Part shown: positions 33,626 through 45,020 of the stretch, piece after piece
How positions within the stretch are numbered: position 1 is the stretch's first letter
Layout of the letters: every line of letters starts with the position of its first letter
Source: Melitaea cinxia
Taxonomy: Eukaryota; Arthropoda; Insecta; Lepidoptera; Nymphalidae
Assembly (NCBI RefSeq): GCF_905220565.1
Contig: NC_059412.1
Coordinates: forward strand, 14,790,125-14,854,124
Length of the DNA stretch: 64,000 nucleotides
Direction of reading: 5' to 3'
Notes under the pieces: model-generated
What the model saw: the letters and a program-made list of their open reading frames with translations, nothing else
What the model was told of the DNA's origin: nothing
The model's database searches: none
Made by a program: the position numbers and the translations under genes

Positions 33626-34299
33626 AAATACAATAAAGAAAATAGACTAAATTATTACTATATAAAAAATATTATAAAGAGTTGCACAATTGTGAGTGAT
33701 AAAAATACCTTTGAATCAACAGTGTAAATATACTTATACCATGCGGGTTGAATTCTTTGCACATATTTGAATATGATTCTATGCGGGTTCCTATTACTTT
33801 ATATGTGCAACAGGTGTTCACTCAACTGGAAGCGATTATTATTTTAATATTAACTATGTATATATAAATACATAATTTATTTATTTTTTTATTTACTTAT
33901 AATGGATGGTACACAGCACAGAAAAAATTATAAAACAAACTAGAATGAAATATAATCAAAAAGGCCAATTACGACCATCCATCCGTTATTAAATTCCATA
34001 TTTAAAGTAACAAACGTGAAAAAATAAAATAAAAGGAAAAACACAAGAAAAAACAAACTTGTTCTCATATTAAACCTATAAATACCCTTATAATGATATT
34101 ATATCTTTTTGGATTTTATCTTTGTTTTTGGTTGCAGAAAACCGGGTTCTTATTGTAATGATGCCGTTATCTTAAGGATGATTTATCGGAGATATATGTT
34201 TTACTCGTCGTTGATGACGCTATTTGACAGCTGATAATATCCAACATATTAAAGTTTTTGGTGTATTATTCTTTTTCACTATTAAATTCCACTGTATTT
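33626..34299. other. No feature seen
   Basis: AT-rich. A small direct repeat (atgcgggtt) recurs near 33740 and 33780. No gene. Confidence 0.4.
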
Positions 34300-34720
34300 A
34301 TGAGTCATTTCTTTTCGCAAGAATGAATCTAACAATTGTAGTTTATTGAGGTGAAACAGGTCCTAATGGCCTATTTACCTCTTCCTGTCAAAGTCTAGTC
34401 TTATGTCCGTGGTGTCTTATTTCTTGGCGATGTCAAATCACTGGTGTCTCCTCCACGCCGTTCTGGTAATCACTATCAATGCATGCGTTGGCCTGGCCTG
34501 CCCGGCGGCGACAGTACGAGCTCTCGAGGTAGGGGATACCCTGTCGAGGTAGGGGGTGTCTAGTGGTCTCGCATGAAGCAGGCCAACCCTGTAGAGGTTT
34601 GTGCAAGCGCTTTGGTCCACGCGCGTACTCCTCCACGGTGGACTTCTCGGTGTCTTTATGTATGACGTCGTTTCTGACGTATCTCGGAGATCCCATTATC
34701 AAACTCGGACATCAGTTCTG
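34300..34720 (-). pseudogene. LINE ORF2 C-terminus and 3' UTR relic
   Basis: The minus strand holds PRYVRNDVIHKDTEKSTVEE in a frame open for 89 codons. The pattern (P.YVRN..IH.DL..PTV.E) is typical of the C-terminus of Jockey-type LINE proteins. The 3' UTR (gaggtaaataggccattagg, gtttcacctcaataaac) follows and a small piece of it recurs at 17635-17725. The rest of the ORF is missing, so it is a 5'-truncated insertion. Confidence 0.7.
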
Positions 34721-34836
34721 CTAAATCTACAACCTTCTAGCCTGGCTGTATCCTTCTAGCCTGGCGATTCTCTATTTTTATTCTTCTAGTATGACTCATA
34801 ATCGTTGTACGGTCGACTGTTAAATAAGCAACTTAA

Positions 34837-34889
34837 GGGCGTGGAGGCGTGCACTTTTAGATTTTCCAAATGTGCACGCCTCCACGCCC
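34837..34889. repeat. GC-rich hairpin, 18-bp perfect arms
   Basis: GGGCGTGGAGGCGTGCAC at 34837-34854 pairs exactly with its complement at 34872-34889 across a 17-base AT-rich loop. It lies alone in AT-rich DNA. It could be a small inverted-repeat element or a hairpin RNA source; nothing else supports a transcript. Confidence 0.75.
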
Positions 34890-36689
34890 AATTTTGAAAT
34901 TATATAACTGTAACATGTAGCAAAAAGGGCTTTATTAAATGTTCTTTAAAACAATACGTTTGACGTGTACGAATACTTCAATTTGGAAGTTTTTTTTTAA
35001 GCTAAATACGTCTAAATATAATGAAGATAAAAACGACGTATGAGGACCTTGACGCTGTAACGACCAAAATAATTAGGCGCAGTTAATCGCTGTCAGTTCC
35101 TAAGCGGTTTTTGTTACGTATTCAAGTTTTTCTTTGACGAATAAGTAATAAATTTGCTAGGTTTGAACATGGGCAACGATAGCCATGTGTAGCCATTTAA
35201 CATCAGATGGTATTGTCTGGTCGTTTGTCCCCTTGTTACAAAAAGGTCTTTAAGAATTTTAATAATGAAATGACGAGAAGTTTTTAGCTGTCGCAGCATT
35301 GTTACGTTGCTGGAGCTTTGCATACTTGTGATGTCCATAACCAACGGTATTCGCTTACTTACAGGTCCACGCGATGGTTTTTGTGTCACCATAGAGGTAG
35401 AAATAAATGTATTTATACTTACATCTGATTTTGCGAACGAAGTTCCTTATGGGGGGCGTTTTTTTCCGGCTAGGAAACCCTAGCCGGCAAAAAACATACG
35501 TAACATTAAGTAAAAGCGTAAGATTCTTTTGTATTATCATGTATGATGGCTATACAGTGTCTAATATATAGACTAGTGATGACTGTTATTATTATTGGAG
35601 TTTGCTATTATTATTATATCATTCGATAGTAATAATTATATATTTTTTATAAGTATAAATATTTGTAAATAAAACAAAGGTGTTAAGATAATTTAGTGAA
35701 GTAGTTTTTTTTTATCGATAAAAAAATCATAATAAAAAATGTGTACCCTGATAATTATTTTCGTCATACCTCGAATAGAACTTGAAATTAATATTTTATA
35801 ATGAGGAGCTTCGTTGCTATCTCGTGTCCCACGACACCACACGGTTTTATTTTTATTAATTGAGTTATACAAATCTTGTCATTTTATTGTTAAATTTTGT
35901 TATACAATCTTGAACCTTAAGTAGGTATTTAAAATTTTTGTGAAATTCCAAATAAACATACTCATTTTGATAGTAAAATAATTTACGTACGAGTGAGTAT
36001 ATAAGTGACATTGCAAGAACAGAAATTGTTCACTAAGCATTTTATTGCATAATGAGGTCGCAGCTCTCCGCTGCTGTGTCATTTTTGTTCATCATGTCTT
36101 ACAACTGTTTTTATTGAAATATTGTTCGTAAATATCTCGAAAAATAACACTCACATAGGTTTTTATTTTTTACTGTATTTGTGCTCTCATTGCTTACTTC
36201 CATTGTTTTCTCATTGGTTATTTTTTTAATTTTTTATTGTATTTGTGATCTCATTGTGTCAATAGTGTCTGTAAGCAGTGTATGTGTCTCAAATAAATGT
36301 CTTTCATTCTTTATTTTGTGTTTAAGTTATTTAATATGAAATTTTATATCAAATAAATTAAACGCTTAATATTAAAATCACTTTTACTCTTACCAGGAAT
36401 CGAACCGCAAATACCGCACACTCTCACTGAGGGCGTGAACTCTGTTGATGTTTAATATCGAGTGACTCGTGATGATAGATTGGCTTCATTACATACTAGT
36501 TGTGTATCGCGGTTTTACTCGTCTTTAGTGGTATATCGTCTATTATATATAAATACTAATTAATATTTGAGGTTTTCTAGTGATTACTCATAAGATATTC
36601 GAATATTTTTTACCCGACTACGGCAAAGCCAAAAAAAGGGAAGAACAACGAAGAACACTTTAGTTTAAAATGACGATATATATTATTCG
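34890..36689. other. Mostly unassigned
   Basis: A small stem (CCGGCTAGG aaac CCTAGCCGG) lies at about 35467-35488. Minus-strand frames near 35114-35540 are open for 60-90 codons, but the sequence looks like a decayed SINE (ggtattcgcttacttacagg resembles the SINE-B end). A tRNA-like word (aggaatcgaaccgc) lies near 36396. No gene is supported. Confidence 0.35.
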
Positions 36690-36710
36690 TATCGTCTGTA
36701 TTTCCGAGTA

Positions 36711-38004
36711 ACACGTGGTTCAATAAGTCCCGAGACTAAGTACTAAAAAAAGGTCTTTTTTATAAAATTAATTTTTATTCATCAACATAGTCTCCTCCAA
36801 GAGCGATACAGTCCCTCCAACGCTTTTCTAACTTTTCTATCCCATGTGCGTAGAACGATGTGTCTTTGGCTTCAAAATAAGCCTCCGTTGCTGCGATAAC
36901 TTCACTATTTGAGTCAAATTTCTTACCCTGAAGCATTTTTTTCAGGTCTGCAAACAGCCAGTAATCGCTGGGGGCCAAGTCTGGCGAATAAGGGGGATGA
37001 GGAAGCAATTCGAAGCCCAATTCGTTAATTTTGGCTATCGTTCTCACGGACTTGTGACAAGGCGCGTTGTCCTGGTGAAACACCACTTTCTTTTTGTTCA
37101 TGTGAGGCCGTTTATCCGCAATTTCGTACTTCAATCGCTCCAATAAGCACATGTAATAGTCACTATTTATATTTTGCCCCTTTTCAAGGTAGTCGATGAA
37201 AAGTATTTCATGCGCATCCCAAAATTTAGACGCCATAACCTTACCGGCCGATTTCTGAGTCTTTGGACGCTTCGGGCGGCTTTCACCAGCCGCTCTCCAC
37301 TCCGCTGCCTGCCGATTGGATTCCGGAGTGAAATGGTATATCCAGGTTTCTTCCATTGTTACATACCGACGTAAAAAATCCTTTTTATTATGATTCATCA
37401 GCGCCAAACATCGCTCTGAATCATTGATACGTTGTTCCTTTTGATTAGTTGTAAGCAAACGCGGCACCCACTAAGAAAAAAGCTTTTTCATGGCCAAATT
37501 TTTATGTAAAATAGTGAAAACACTACCAGCTGAAATCTTCACTATCTCGGCTATCTCTCGCACTTTTACCTTCCGATCTTCCAATACGATTTTGAGGACT
37601 TGGTTAATATTTTGTTGAGTCACTGCTTCATTTGGACGACCTGAGCGTTCCCCATCATTGGTGTCCATGCGACCGCGTTTGAAGTCGGCATACCACCGAC
37701 AAATGGTTGCTTTAGAGGGAGCTGATCCTGCATAACATTTTATAAGCCATTGCTGTGCTTCAACGGTATTTTTTCCCATTAAAAAACAATGTTTTATCAA
37801 CACGCGAAACTCGTTTTTTTCTATTGTATCGAAATTACAATCGTAGCGTCACTTAAATGTTTCAAAATCAATAATTTTATTGTTCCATTTTTAAAAATTT
37901 GACACATATTCTTGTATTGATAGCCAGTACTTTTTAAAAATCAAAAGAGTTTTTAATATATGCGCCATTTCCAGGTTAGTCTCGGGACTTATTGAACGAT
38001 CTAG
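36711..38004 (-). mobile_element. Mariner transposon, 1294 bp
   Basis: Terminal inverted repeats of about 28 bp: the inner 21 bases match exactly and include TTCAATAAGTCCCGAGACTA, while the outer 7 differ. A TA dinucleotide flanks each side (36709-36710 and 38005-38006), the mariner target site. The length is normal for a complete mariner. The transposase it carries is broken, so this copy could move only with help. Confidence 0.9.
36775..37824 (-). pseudogene. Mariner transposase, disabled
   Basis: The enzyme would bind the element ends and cut and join DNA. The N-terminal part has helix-turn-helix-like VKVREIAEIVKIS and the linker GERSGRPNE. An in-frame TAG at 37471-37473 precedes WVPRLLT. 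The catalytic part has HQDNAPCH and PPYSPDLAPSDYW, 34 residues apart between the second and third acids (DD34D). At the usual first Asp position (TxDETW) this copy has Glu (TMEETW). The place of the start codon reads ATA at 37822-37824, followed by EKNEFRV. Three separate lesions make it inactive. Closest in look to irritans-type mariners; subfamily unsure. Confidence 0.88.
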
Positions 38005-38408
38005 TATATTCAACCCGAATATGTTTACAGCACGAGTGAACAGGCTTCTTCTGGGCGAGCTCGCTCCATCTTCGCCTCGTCTTTGCTCTAGAACTAGACT
38101 GGAGTCAAGAGTAAGATCATAATATAATTAAAAAAAAAAAAGAAAAAAAAATCGATAAAAAATATCGAAAGTGCATATGAAGCCTTCTTGAATAAATATA
38201 TTTTTGATTGGACTGACATAAAGTTTCATATCTATGGAATATCTGCCACAACAACAAAAGCATATAATATATGACATCGCTGTTGTTATCGACACAACCT
38301 GAATTCGACAAGACGAGAGACGAGTTACGAGAATTTCGAAGTATCCTGCTGGGCATCTTTGAACTGGCGTCAGACCTAAAATTAGCTTTGTATTATTCTT
38401 TTTATTTT

Positions 38409-38825
38409 TAACCGACCTCAAAAAAGGAGGAGGTTACTCAATTCGACCGTATATATATATATATATTTAATGTATGTTCGGGGATAACTTCGTCGTTTAT
38501 GAACCGATTTTGATAATTCTTTTTTTGTTGGAAAGGAGATATCCCCGGTGTGGTACCATGATAAAGAAACCAGGATCTGAGGATGGGAGAGAAATCGAGG
38601 GAAACTTTTTACTGGGTGTAGCGATTTAATTGATTTTTTATTTAATCGAAAGCCGATTTGTATCATGTGGTCAAATTTAAATTTCATCGAGATCTCATTA
38701 CAACTTTTGGAGTAATCTTTAATAACGCGTATTCACTTGACTATTTTTTTGTCTACCTACGTTGTATTACTTGTCGATATAATTGAAGTCGGTTTTTTTT
38801 TTTCATTTGCCTGCAAACACAATTA
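38409..38825 (+). mobile_element. Family P, complete copy
   Basis: Begins AACCGACCTCAAAAAAGGAGG and ends AATTGAAGTCGGTT followed by tttgcctgcaaacacaatt. Inside, ACCGATTTTGAT and related words repeat. The terminal AACCGACNTC inverted repeat suggests a DNA transposon remnant; the hairpin outside it is shared by most copies. No ORF. Confidence 0.75.
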
Positions 38826-38922
38826 TCAAAGTATTAACTTCTTTTATCAATCACTAGTGATACAAACATTCTTTGCTTGGATATAGGATATATAACTTCG
38901 CGAACGAGAGGCATTTTTTATT

Positions 38923-39198
38923 TAACTAGGTCTCTAGGTTGGCTAACAAGCGTACGACTCGCGTTATGTTAAGCGATTACCGTAGCTTATAGACGCCTGC
39001 AACGCCAGAAGCATCGCAAGCGCATTGCCGCCCCTTCCCCCAAACCCTCCGAGGAGTTCTTGTCATCTCATTCACCGCAGCAAAACAACACTGCTTAAAA
39101 GCAGTATTATTTAGCTGTGGTCTTCTGTAAGGTCGAGGTACCCCAGTCGGACTGCTCCAGATTTGAGCAGGATATTTCCTGCTGTACCTCAGTTAACA
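38923..39198 (-). mobile_element. SINE-B copy
   Basis: Reversed SINE-B from ggctaacaagcgtacg to gctgtacctcagtt, with modest divergence. Confidence 0.8.
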
Positions 39199-39263
39199 GT
39201 TTGTGCTCTGTGTTGTGTTTGTAACGCATAAACTATGAATATATAATGCTACGTTATTACTGA

Positions 39264-39415
39264 GTGAATGAGGAGGCGAATGCTAGCGCGACCCCATCTC
39301 GCCCAGGCGGACGACTGCTCACACGTGGTGGTTTTTAGTCAATAGGAGTCTGACATAACCCTCTCTCCACGCTGGAGGGTATCCATGATGGATTTTACCC
39401 ACGTTAAAAAAAATT
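39264..39415 (+). repeat. Retroposon tail ending in poly(A)
   Basis: Contains tgaatgaggaggcgaatgc, ggcggacgactgctcac and gattttacccacgtt before an A run. I recall it as a common lepidopteran retroelement 3' end. It abuts SINE-B. Confidence 0.45.
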
Positions 39416-39479
39416 ACTGAGTCACATAGGCTATATTTTTACAGAAGAAATTATAATAGTCAGTACATAACAGTATTGC

Positions 39480-39565
39480 GGTGGATTAAGCTTCGACCCT
39501 ACTCCTACATGGAGAAAGAGTCATGTGCCCAGCAGCGGAATGTTACAGGCTGAATCATTATCCAA
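39480..39565 (+). repeat. SINE-1 3' fragment
   Basis: Includes ggtggattaagcttcg, ctcctacatggagaaag and gttacaggctgaatc. Confidence 0.65.
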
Positions 39566-39782
39566 CAATGCAAATGAAGTTGCAGCTATATTTATTGCCG
39601 AATATTTTTAACTTTTAAATCCGACCGAAATTCTTGCGCGAATTGAAGAAATATTATATAATGCTGTTTTTCGTCTCTGTCGATTGCAAACCTTGACCCT
39701 GATTATTACGACTCGACACGGTACGGATACTGACGATGCATAACATTACATACACATCAACAAATTCAAAACCTCTTCTTAT

Positions 39783-39895
39783 GAGATCTCATTACAACTT
39801 TTGGAGTAATCTTTAATAACGCGTAGTTACTTGACTATTTTTTCGTCTATTTACGTTGTATTACTTGTCGATGTAATTAAAGTCGGTTTTTATTG
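39783..39895 (+). repeat. Family P 3' fragment
   Basis: Matches the last 110 bp of family P (gagatctcattacaac to taaagtcggttttt). Confidence 0.6.
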
Positions 39896-39899
39896 ATAC

Positions 39900-41265
39900 A
39901 ATTATTATTTGGTTGTATTTCTACATTATCATTTGTCACCAGTCAGGATTAATATCAATGTAAAAGAGGTTCAAAATGGTGTTTTGGAAAAAAATTCCTT
40001 ACTAAAATCGTAGAAGATATAAAAATTGAATAAGGAAAATTGGCCATTCAAATCTATTTAAAAACCCATATAATAATTACAATGTTTAAGGAAAACGTAC
40101 TAATTTTTGATGATTTCTACTGTCATGATTTTTTCTCATACCATACAGTAATAACATACAAAACTAACGTTAACCTTATTTGGTTTACAAAAAAAAAAAA
40201 AACAAACAAAAAATAAAATTTAATTAATGTAATAACTATTCAAGAATACTTTTTTTCTAATATAATCATTGCAAGGACCTGGCCGGTAAGAAATACAAAA
40301 AATGTATCAGTAAAATTTTATTCTTAATTTTTAAGGATAGATCACGCTTGACCCAAAAACTAAGTTAGTACAGGTTTATAAAAAACAAAACCCAATCGTT
40401 GCTACTATAATCTAATATATCAGATATTTTTTCCGCATATCTTGGACCTTGGGATTTCCATACATTGTCGCACATAAATACTTTGTATAAATTAGCGTTT
40501 AAGATAATATTGATATTTTGATGACAGATGTCGAACTAATCCTGCGCACTAACACTTCAGCGCGCAGTTCAGTGACCTTAAAGATAAAAATCTTACTAAA
40601 TTCAAAATGAATAAAAATGCAAAATATTGTAGATAATTTTAATAATAATTTGTCTTTCACATTGTATTCAAATATTGTTATTAATTTTTAACTTAAGTCA
40701 GTTTTCTGTATGTTTGCCGTTGCGCCCTTGAGTTAAGCTTAGATATTATATTAAGCATACAATACAATCTAATATATAAAATTCTCGTGTGAATTCTTCG
40801 TCTTCAAAGTTTGTAGTTAAACTCCTCCGAAACGGCTTGACCGATACCGGTAATACAAATCCTAAGTTCAAATAATCTCACAAGCACAATTTTCCTTGTC
40901 GTAACAGTAATAATTTGTTATAGAAATAGCTATCGACTTAGATATGTTTTATTTATTTTGTCCATATTTCAAATGGTTTAAGCTTTATGACATAAATATT
41001 AGGAAGTTTCGTAATTCGGTATATACATGCGAAATATTTGCTCTAACATCTTAAAATATTTGCATTCGATGTCCCGAGCGTTACCTAAATAGAAATACAT
41101 ACACCGGGCATTTGATACAATTAGGAAGTCTGTTTGTGAATTTAAATGTTTGTGAGTTTTGAGTTCTTTGTACGCTAGTGTACTATTATTTATCTTATTG
41201 TTTAATTGTTATTTTAATTGAATTACAACTTTTTTGGAGTTTTCCTAACTGAATATGTTCTTTGT
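39900..41265. other. Little supported
   Basis: AT-rich. A short RTE-like tail lies at 40767-40847 (taatatataaaattctcg, ctcctccgaaacggc). The stretch near 40540-40590 (actaatcctgcgcac, cttcagcgcgcagttc) is GC-richer but unassigned. Confidence 0.4.
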
Positions 41266-41266
41266 T

Positions 41267-42125
41267 AACCGACTTCCAAAAAAGGAGGAGGTTCTCAATT
41301 CGACTGTATTTTACATCAGAACTTTTGACCGGGTGGACCGATTTCGACAATTTTTTTAATCGAAAGGTGGTGTGTGTCAATTGGTCCCATTTAAATTTAT
41401 TTCAGATCTAACAACTACTTTTCGAGTAATATCTAATAATGCGTTTTTACTTGACGCGTTTTTCGTCGACCTACGTTGTATTATACCACATAACTTTTTA
41501 CTGGATGTACCGATTTTGATATTTATTTTTTTTTATGTCACTAGGTCGGCAAACAAGCGTACGGCTCACCTGATGGTAAGCGATTACCGTAGCTTATAGA
41601 CGCCTGCAACACCAGAAGCATCGCAAGCGCGTTGCCGACCCAATCCCCAATCCCCCCAGGAGCTCTGGTCACCTTACTCACCAACAGGAACACAATACTG
41701 CTTGAAAACAGTATTATTTTGCTGTGATCTTCTGTAAGGTCGCGGTACTACCCCAGTCGGGCTGCTCCATATTTTGAGCAGGAAATTCCTGCTGTGCCCT
41801 ACCTCAGTTTTTTTTTTGTTGGAAAGGAGATATCCCTAGTTTTGTTTTTGGAAACCAGGATTTGATGATAGGATCCCAGAGAAATCGAGGGAAACTCTCG
41901 AAAATCCGCATAACTTTTTACTGGGTGTACCGATTTTGATGATTTTTAATTTACTCGAAAGCCGGTGTTTATCGTGTGGTCACATTTAAATTTCGTCGAG
42001 ATCTGTTTACAACTTTTGGAGTAATCTTTGATAATGCGTATTTACTTGACTATTTTTTCGTCGATCTACGTTGTATTACTTGTCGATATAATTGAAGTCG
42101 GTTTTTTCTCGTTTGCCAGCAAACA
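41267..42125 (+). mobile_element. Family P, long form, carrying SINE-B
   Basis: Starts TTAACCGACTTCCAAAAAAGG and ends TTGAAGTCGGTT plus tttgccagcaaacac. The 5' segment up to 41530 matches in reverse 45640-45955, so the long form is a defined subtype. A SINE-B interrupts it at 41533-41815. Confidence 0.75.
41533..41817 (-). mobile_element. SINE-B inside family P
   Basis: Reversed SINE-B, from the T-run and atgtcactaggtcggc to ccctacctcagtt. Family P sequence resumes at once with ttgttggaaaggagatatcc. Confidence 0.8.
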
Positions 42126-42374
42126 CAATTATGCTAATATCTTTCATATCGATTAATATATGTCAATGGTGAAACGGATACGTCTTCGTGTTTTGCGTAA
42201 TGCGCAGGTCGAGGTGAAGTATGTGTAAAATGCAGCTTTCTTATAGAATTATCACGAGAATTTCACATATACGCCTCCATGGTGGTAACCTTCAAATACA
42301 AATTTGAACAGTTGCTGGCCAGCTGACATCAGCTCGCAATATTTACTATTAATATAAAGTTGGTACATATTTTA

Positions 42375-42612
42375 TTAAGTCGGCAAACAATCGTACGGCT
42401 CACCTGATGGTTAGCGATTACCGTACCCTATAGAGTCTGCAACACCAGAAGTATCTCAAGCGCATTGCCGACCCTAATCTCAATCCCCTCAGAAGCTCTG
42501 GCCACCTTCATTACCACAGGAACACAACACTGCTTGAAAACAGTATTATTTAGCTGTGATCTTCTGTAAGGTCGAGGTACTTCCCCAAGCGGAATGCTAG
42601 ATATTATGAGCA
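42375..42612 (-). repeat. SINE-B copy, 5' end lost
   Basis: From cggcaaacaatcgtacgg to gagcaggatat, where LINE-tail-like DNA takes over. Confidence 0.7.
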
Positions 42613-42765
42613 GGATATTTATTTATTTATTTTTATTTTATGCTTTATTGTACACCACAAATACATTACAAACAAAGCATTAAAAAGTTACCGACTGTAA
42701 AGTACAATGGGCGGACTTTAGTTAGCCATTTCTTCCAGACAACCCAGGCACAAAAAGGAAACTTA
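42613..42765 (-). repeat. LINE 3'-UTR fragment
   Basis: A TTTA-rich start then tttattgtacaccacaaata and gggcggactttagttagcc. The counterpart in plus orientation is the tail at 63230-63375 by general pattern. Confidence 0.45.
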
Positions 42766-43465
42766 TTAAATATGATATGTGATCCGTCAGAGGACATGGA
42801 ACGTTACTCGATTTTGCTATTTATATTTCAATACAGTTGCTCAAAAAGTGGCGTATTGCAGGGACGTGTTCGGGATGTGGGCTATTACATACTCGTGCTT
42901 TTTTTTACCTTTCCCGAACCCGTGCGTTCTTTTTCCCAACTGTCAAAATAATGTCTGTTAAAAAGAAAAACCAACCATGAAGTTTTTACTAAAAAAATTC
43001 ATAGAAGTTTTTATGATTCATGCAAATATGTATATTTCTAAAAAGAAACTACTAATTTGTTTCAATATCAGATTTAATGATTTGATTGAATGAGTTTGGT
43101 TAGGTTCCATTTCATTTCATCTCATTTAATTTCATTTTCATTTCATATCAATAAAAAACTTCTACTGAAGACTTGGCTGTATGGGCATAGTTCCCTTTGC
43201 CTACCAGAATGGATGAAGAAAAAAAACTGCTTATATTCTACGGTTGGCGCCATTTTTCAGAAAATTTCTTTGCGAGTTTAGTTGTTTGTTGCACAAAATG
43301 AGTAATTTCGACCCCAGTTTTTTTGAAAAAGTTTATTGTGTTTTTATTATTTTTAGATATTGCTTCATTTTTTGGCAATTGTACTAAAAATAGTCGTTCA
43401 GTACACGTGCGGAACCGTCAGCCGAACCGACAACCTTTCCACACTTGTAATGAAATATACTATTT
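42766..43465. other. No gene supported
   Basis: One frame is open for 103 codons across 42640-42951 but begins in the LINE tail and looks like no known protein. Otherwise AT-rich. Confidence 0.35.
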
Positions 43466-43467
43466 CT

Positions 43468-43820
43468 ACTAGCTGACCCCGCAAACGTTGTTTTGCCATA
43501 TGTATGGCAAAACAACGTTTACGGGGTATTTTATTAACCTTCTCAATCCCCCCCCCCGCCCTTATAACTTAGGGGTATGAAAAATAGATGTTGGCCGATT
43601 CTCAGACCTACCCGATATGCACACAAAATTTCATAATATTTCATTAACCCTCTTAAGGGGGGGGGGGGGGGGGCTTATAACTTCGGGGTATGAAAAATAG
43701 ATGTTGTTCGATTCTCAGACCTACCCAATATGCACACAAAATTTCATGAGAATCGGTCAAGCCGTTTTGGAGGAGTTTAACAACAAACAACGCGACAAGA
43801 GAATTTTATATATTAGATTA
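43468..43820 (+). repeat. RTE-like tail with palindrome and G/C runs
   Basis: Starts CTAGCTGACCCCGC. AAACGTTGTTTTGCCATA at 43483-43500 is mirrored exactly at 43503-43520. Two modules follow, one after a run of 10 C (43548-43557) and one after 17 G (43657-43673). Ends gacaagagaattttatat. Same tail as 23612-24045 and 49528-49725. Confidence 0.65.
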
Positions 43821-44004
43821 ATTTTATTATATAAGTTTGTTTGTCATTACTGGTTCGAACTGAACAATTATTTTGTTTTGAATAGTCTATTTCCCGAAGA
43901 AGGCTATAAATTAGATAACAACGCAGGAGAAACTGCAAGACACAGCTAGTATTATATACTTTTAAATTTGACGCATCAACGTGTTTTTAGAAACTGCTTG
44001 AGAG

Positions 44005-44125
44005 AATACTTGCCTTGGGTTCGATCCTTGCGCATGGTAAATATTTGTATAAGCCATACAGATGTTTGATGATCTGGGCTTTTCTGATTGTTAGTTGTGT
44101 TTGTTTCCCGATCCCGAAGGGAAAA
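44005..44125 (+). repeat. tRNA-derived SINE fragment
   Basis: Contains gggttcgatccttgcgc (B-box) and ttgtataagccatacagatg, shared with the SINE at 22740-22948. Confidence 0.5.
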
Positions 44126-44822
44126 TGTTACTGAGGGGCGTTGTGTGAGAGGATTTTTAGTATTTGCTTATTTTCTGTTAATAAGTAACTACCATCATTG
44201 GTACAATATCTTAGTTATTCAACTTGTTTTGAGAATGTTAATAAAATACGTACATAATTATAATATGATTCCGATAGAACAGCATGTAAATATCGTAAAT
44301 GCAATTATTAATATTACTTAGACCGTAACTAAAACAAAAAAAAAACAGTTTCAATTACAAGAAAATTTTAATTATAATCATATAATATTTCTACCTTACT
44401 AAAATATCATTATTAAAATGTGATAACTTGTTGACTGCATTGTAAATCAGTGTAGACACGTCATGCGTGGCCGACGTCTGCCGCGCTACTAACGCAGTAA
44501 CGTAATAATCAAAGCATTGTATTTTCAATCACACGCACATTAAAAGGCCTTCTACACGGTCGGGATCGACCGCCCAACATCGTGTCCTTGGTCGGGTTGA
44601 TATAAAAATGGACAGTGTGGAAAACGGTTGACCCGACCAATATTTGGTTGATGTCAACGGCCTTGGTCGCGAGCGCATCTCTCGCGACAGGCTACGTTCG
44701 TGGTCGGTCCCGACCATGTCCCGACCGTGTGGAACGCTGTCGGCCGACGCGAGCGCTTCAGTTTGCGTTTGTCAGTCGTCACGGGTAGCTAGTTTAAGTG
44801 TATTAACTATGGTCACGGGCGC

Positions 44823-45020
44823 ATGTCATCACGTATTGCAATGGATTCGCAAAACGAACGCCACGAACGAGAGGTTCTGACCGAATTTATATCTTTATAT
44901 ATTGATTCGCCATGTCTTTGGGACATTGGATCCGATTTATACAAAGAAAAGAACCAAAAAACTTCACTTCACTTTATCATAAAAAAGTTATTGCCAAACC
45001 CACCTTCTGTTGCTTTATAA
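44823..45020 (+). CDS. MADF/Myb-SANT-like protein, truncated
   Basis: 65 codons with EFISLYIDSPCLWDIGSDLY, then KEKNQKTSLHFIIKKLL. This matches the start of a MADF domain (LI..Y...PCLWD..S..YK.R..K), the DNA-binding partner that PIF/Harbinger elements encode next to the transposase. A full domain is about 80-85 residues; here the frame stops exactly where family P begins, so the C-terminal half is lost. The second ATG at 44841 is an equally good start. Confidence 0.6.
   Translation: MSSRIAMDSQNERHEREVLTEFISLYIDSPCLWDIGSDLYKEKNQKTSLHFIIKKLLPNPPSVAL

Larger units (their letters stand above)
36690..38140 (+). mobile_element. LINE 3' fragment interrupted by mariner
   Basis: Before the mariner the sequence encodes SVFPS; after it comes IFNPNMFTARVNRLLLGELA and then a stop at 38120-38122 and an A-rich tail. 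Taking out the mariner and one TA copy makes one continuous frame. The string matches the C-terminus of the LINE at 28985 (SVFPERYNLGAFKARVNRLLLG), so this is a 5'-truncated copy of a related LINE. Confidence 0.75.

Noticed and set aside
35114..35540. Minus-strand frames with GTAAGT donors, possible exons
   Set aside because: The sequence looks like a decayed SINE and the peptide is unconvincing; donors of this kind occur by chance in AT-rich DNA.
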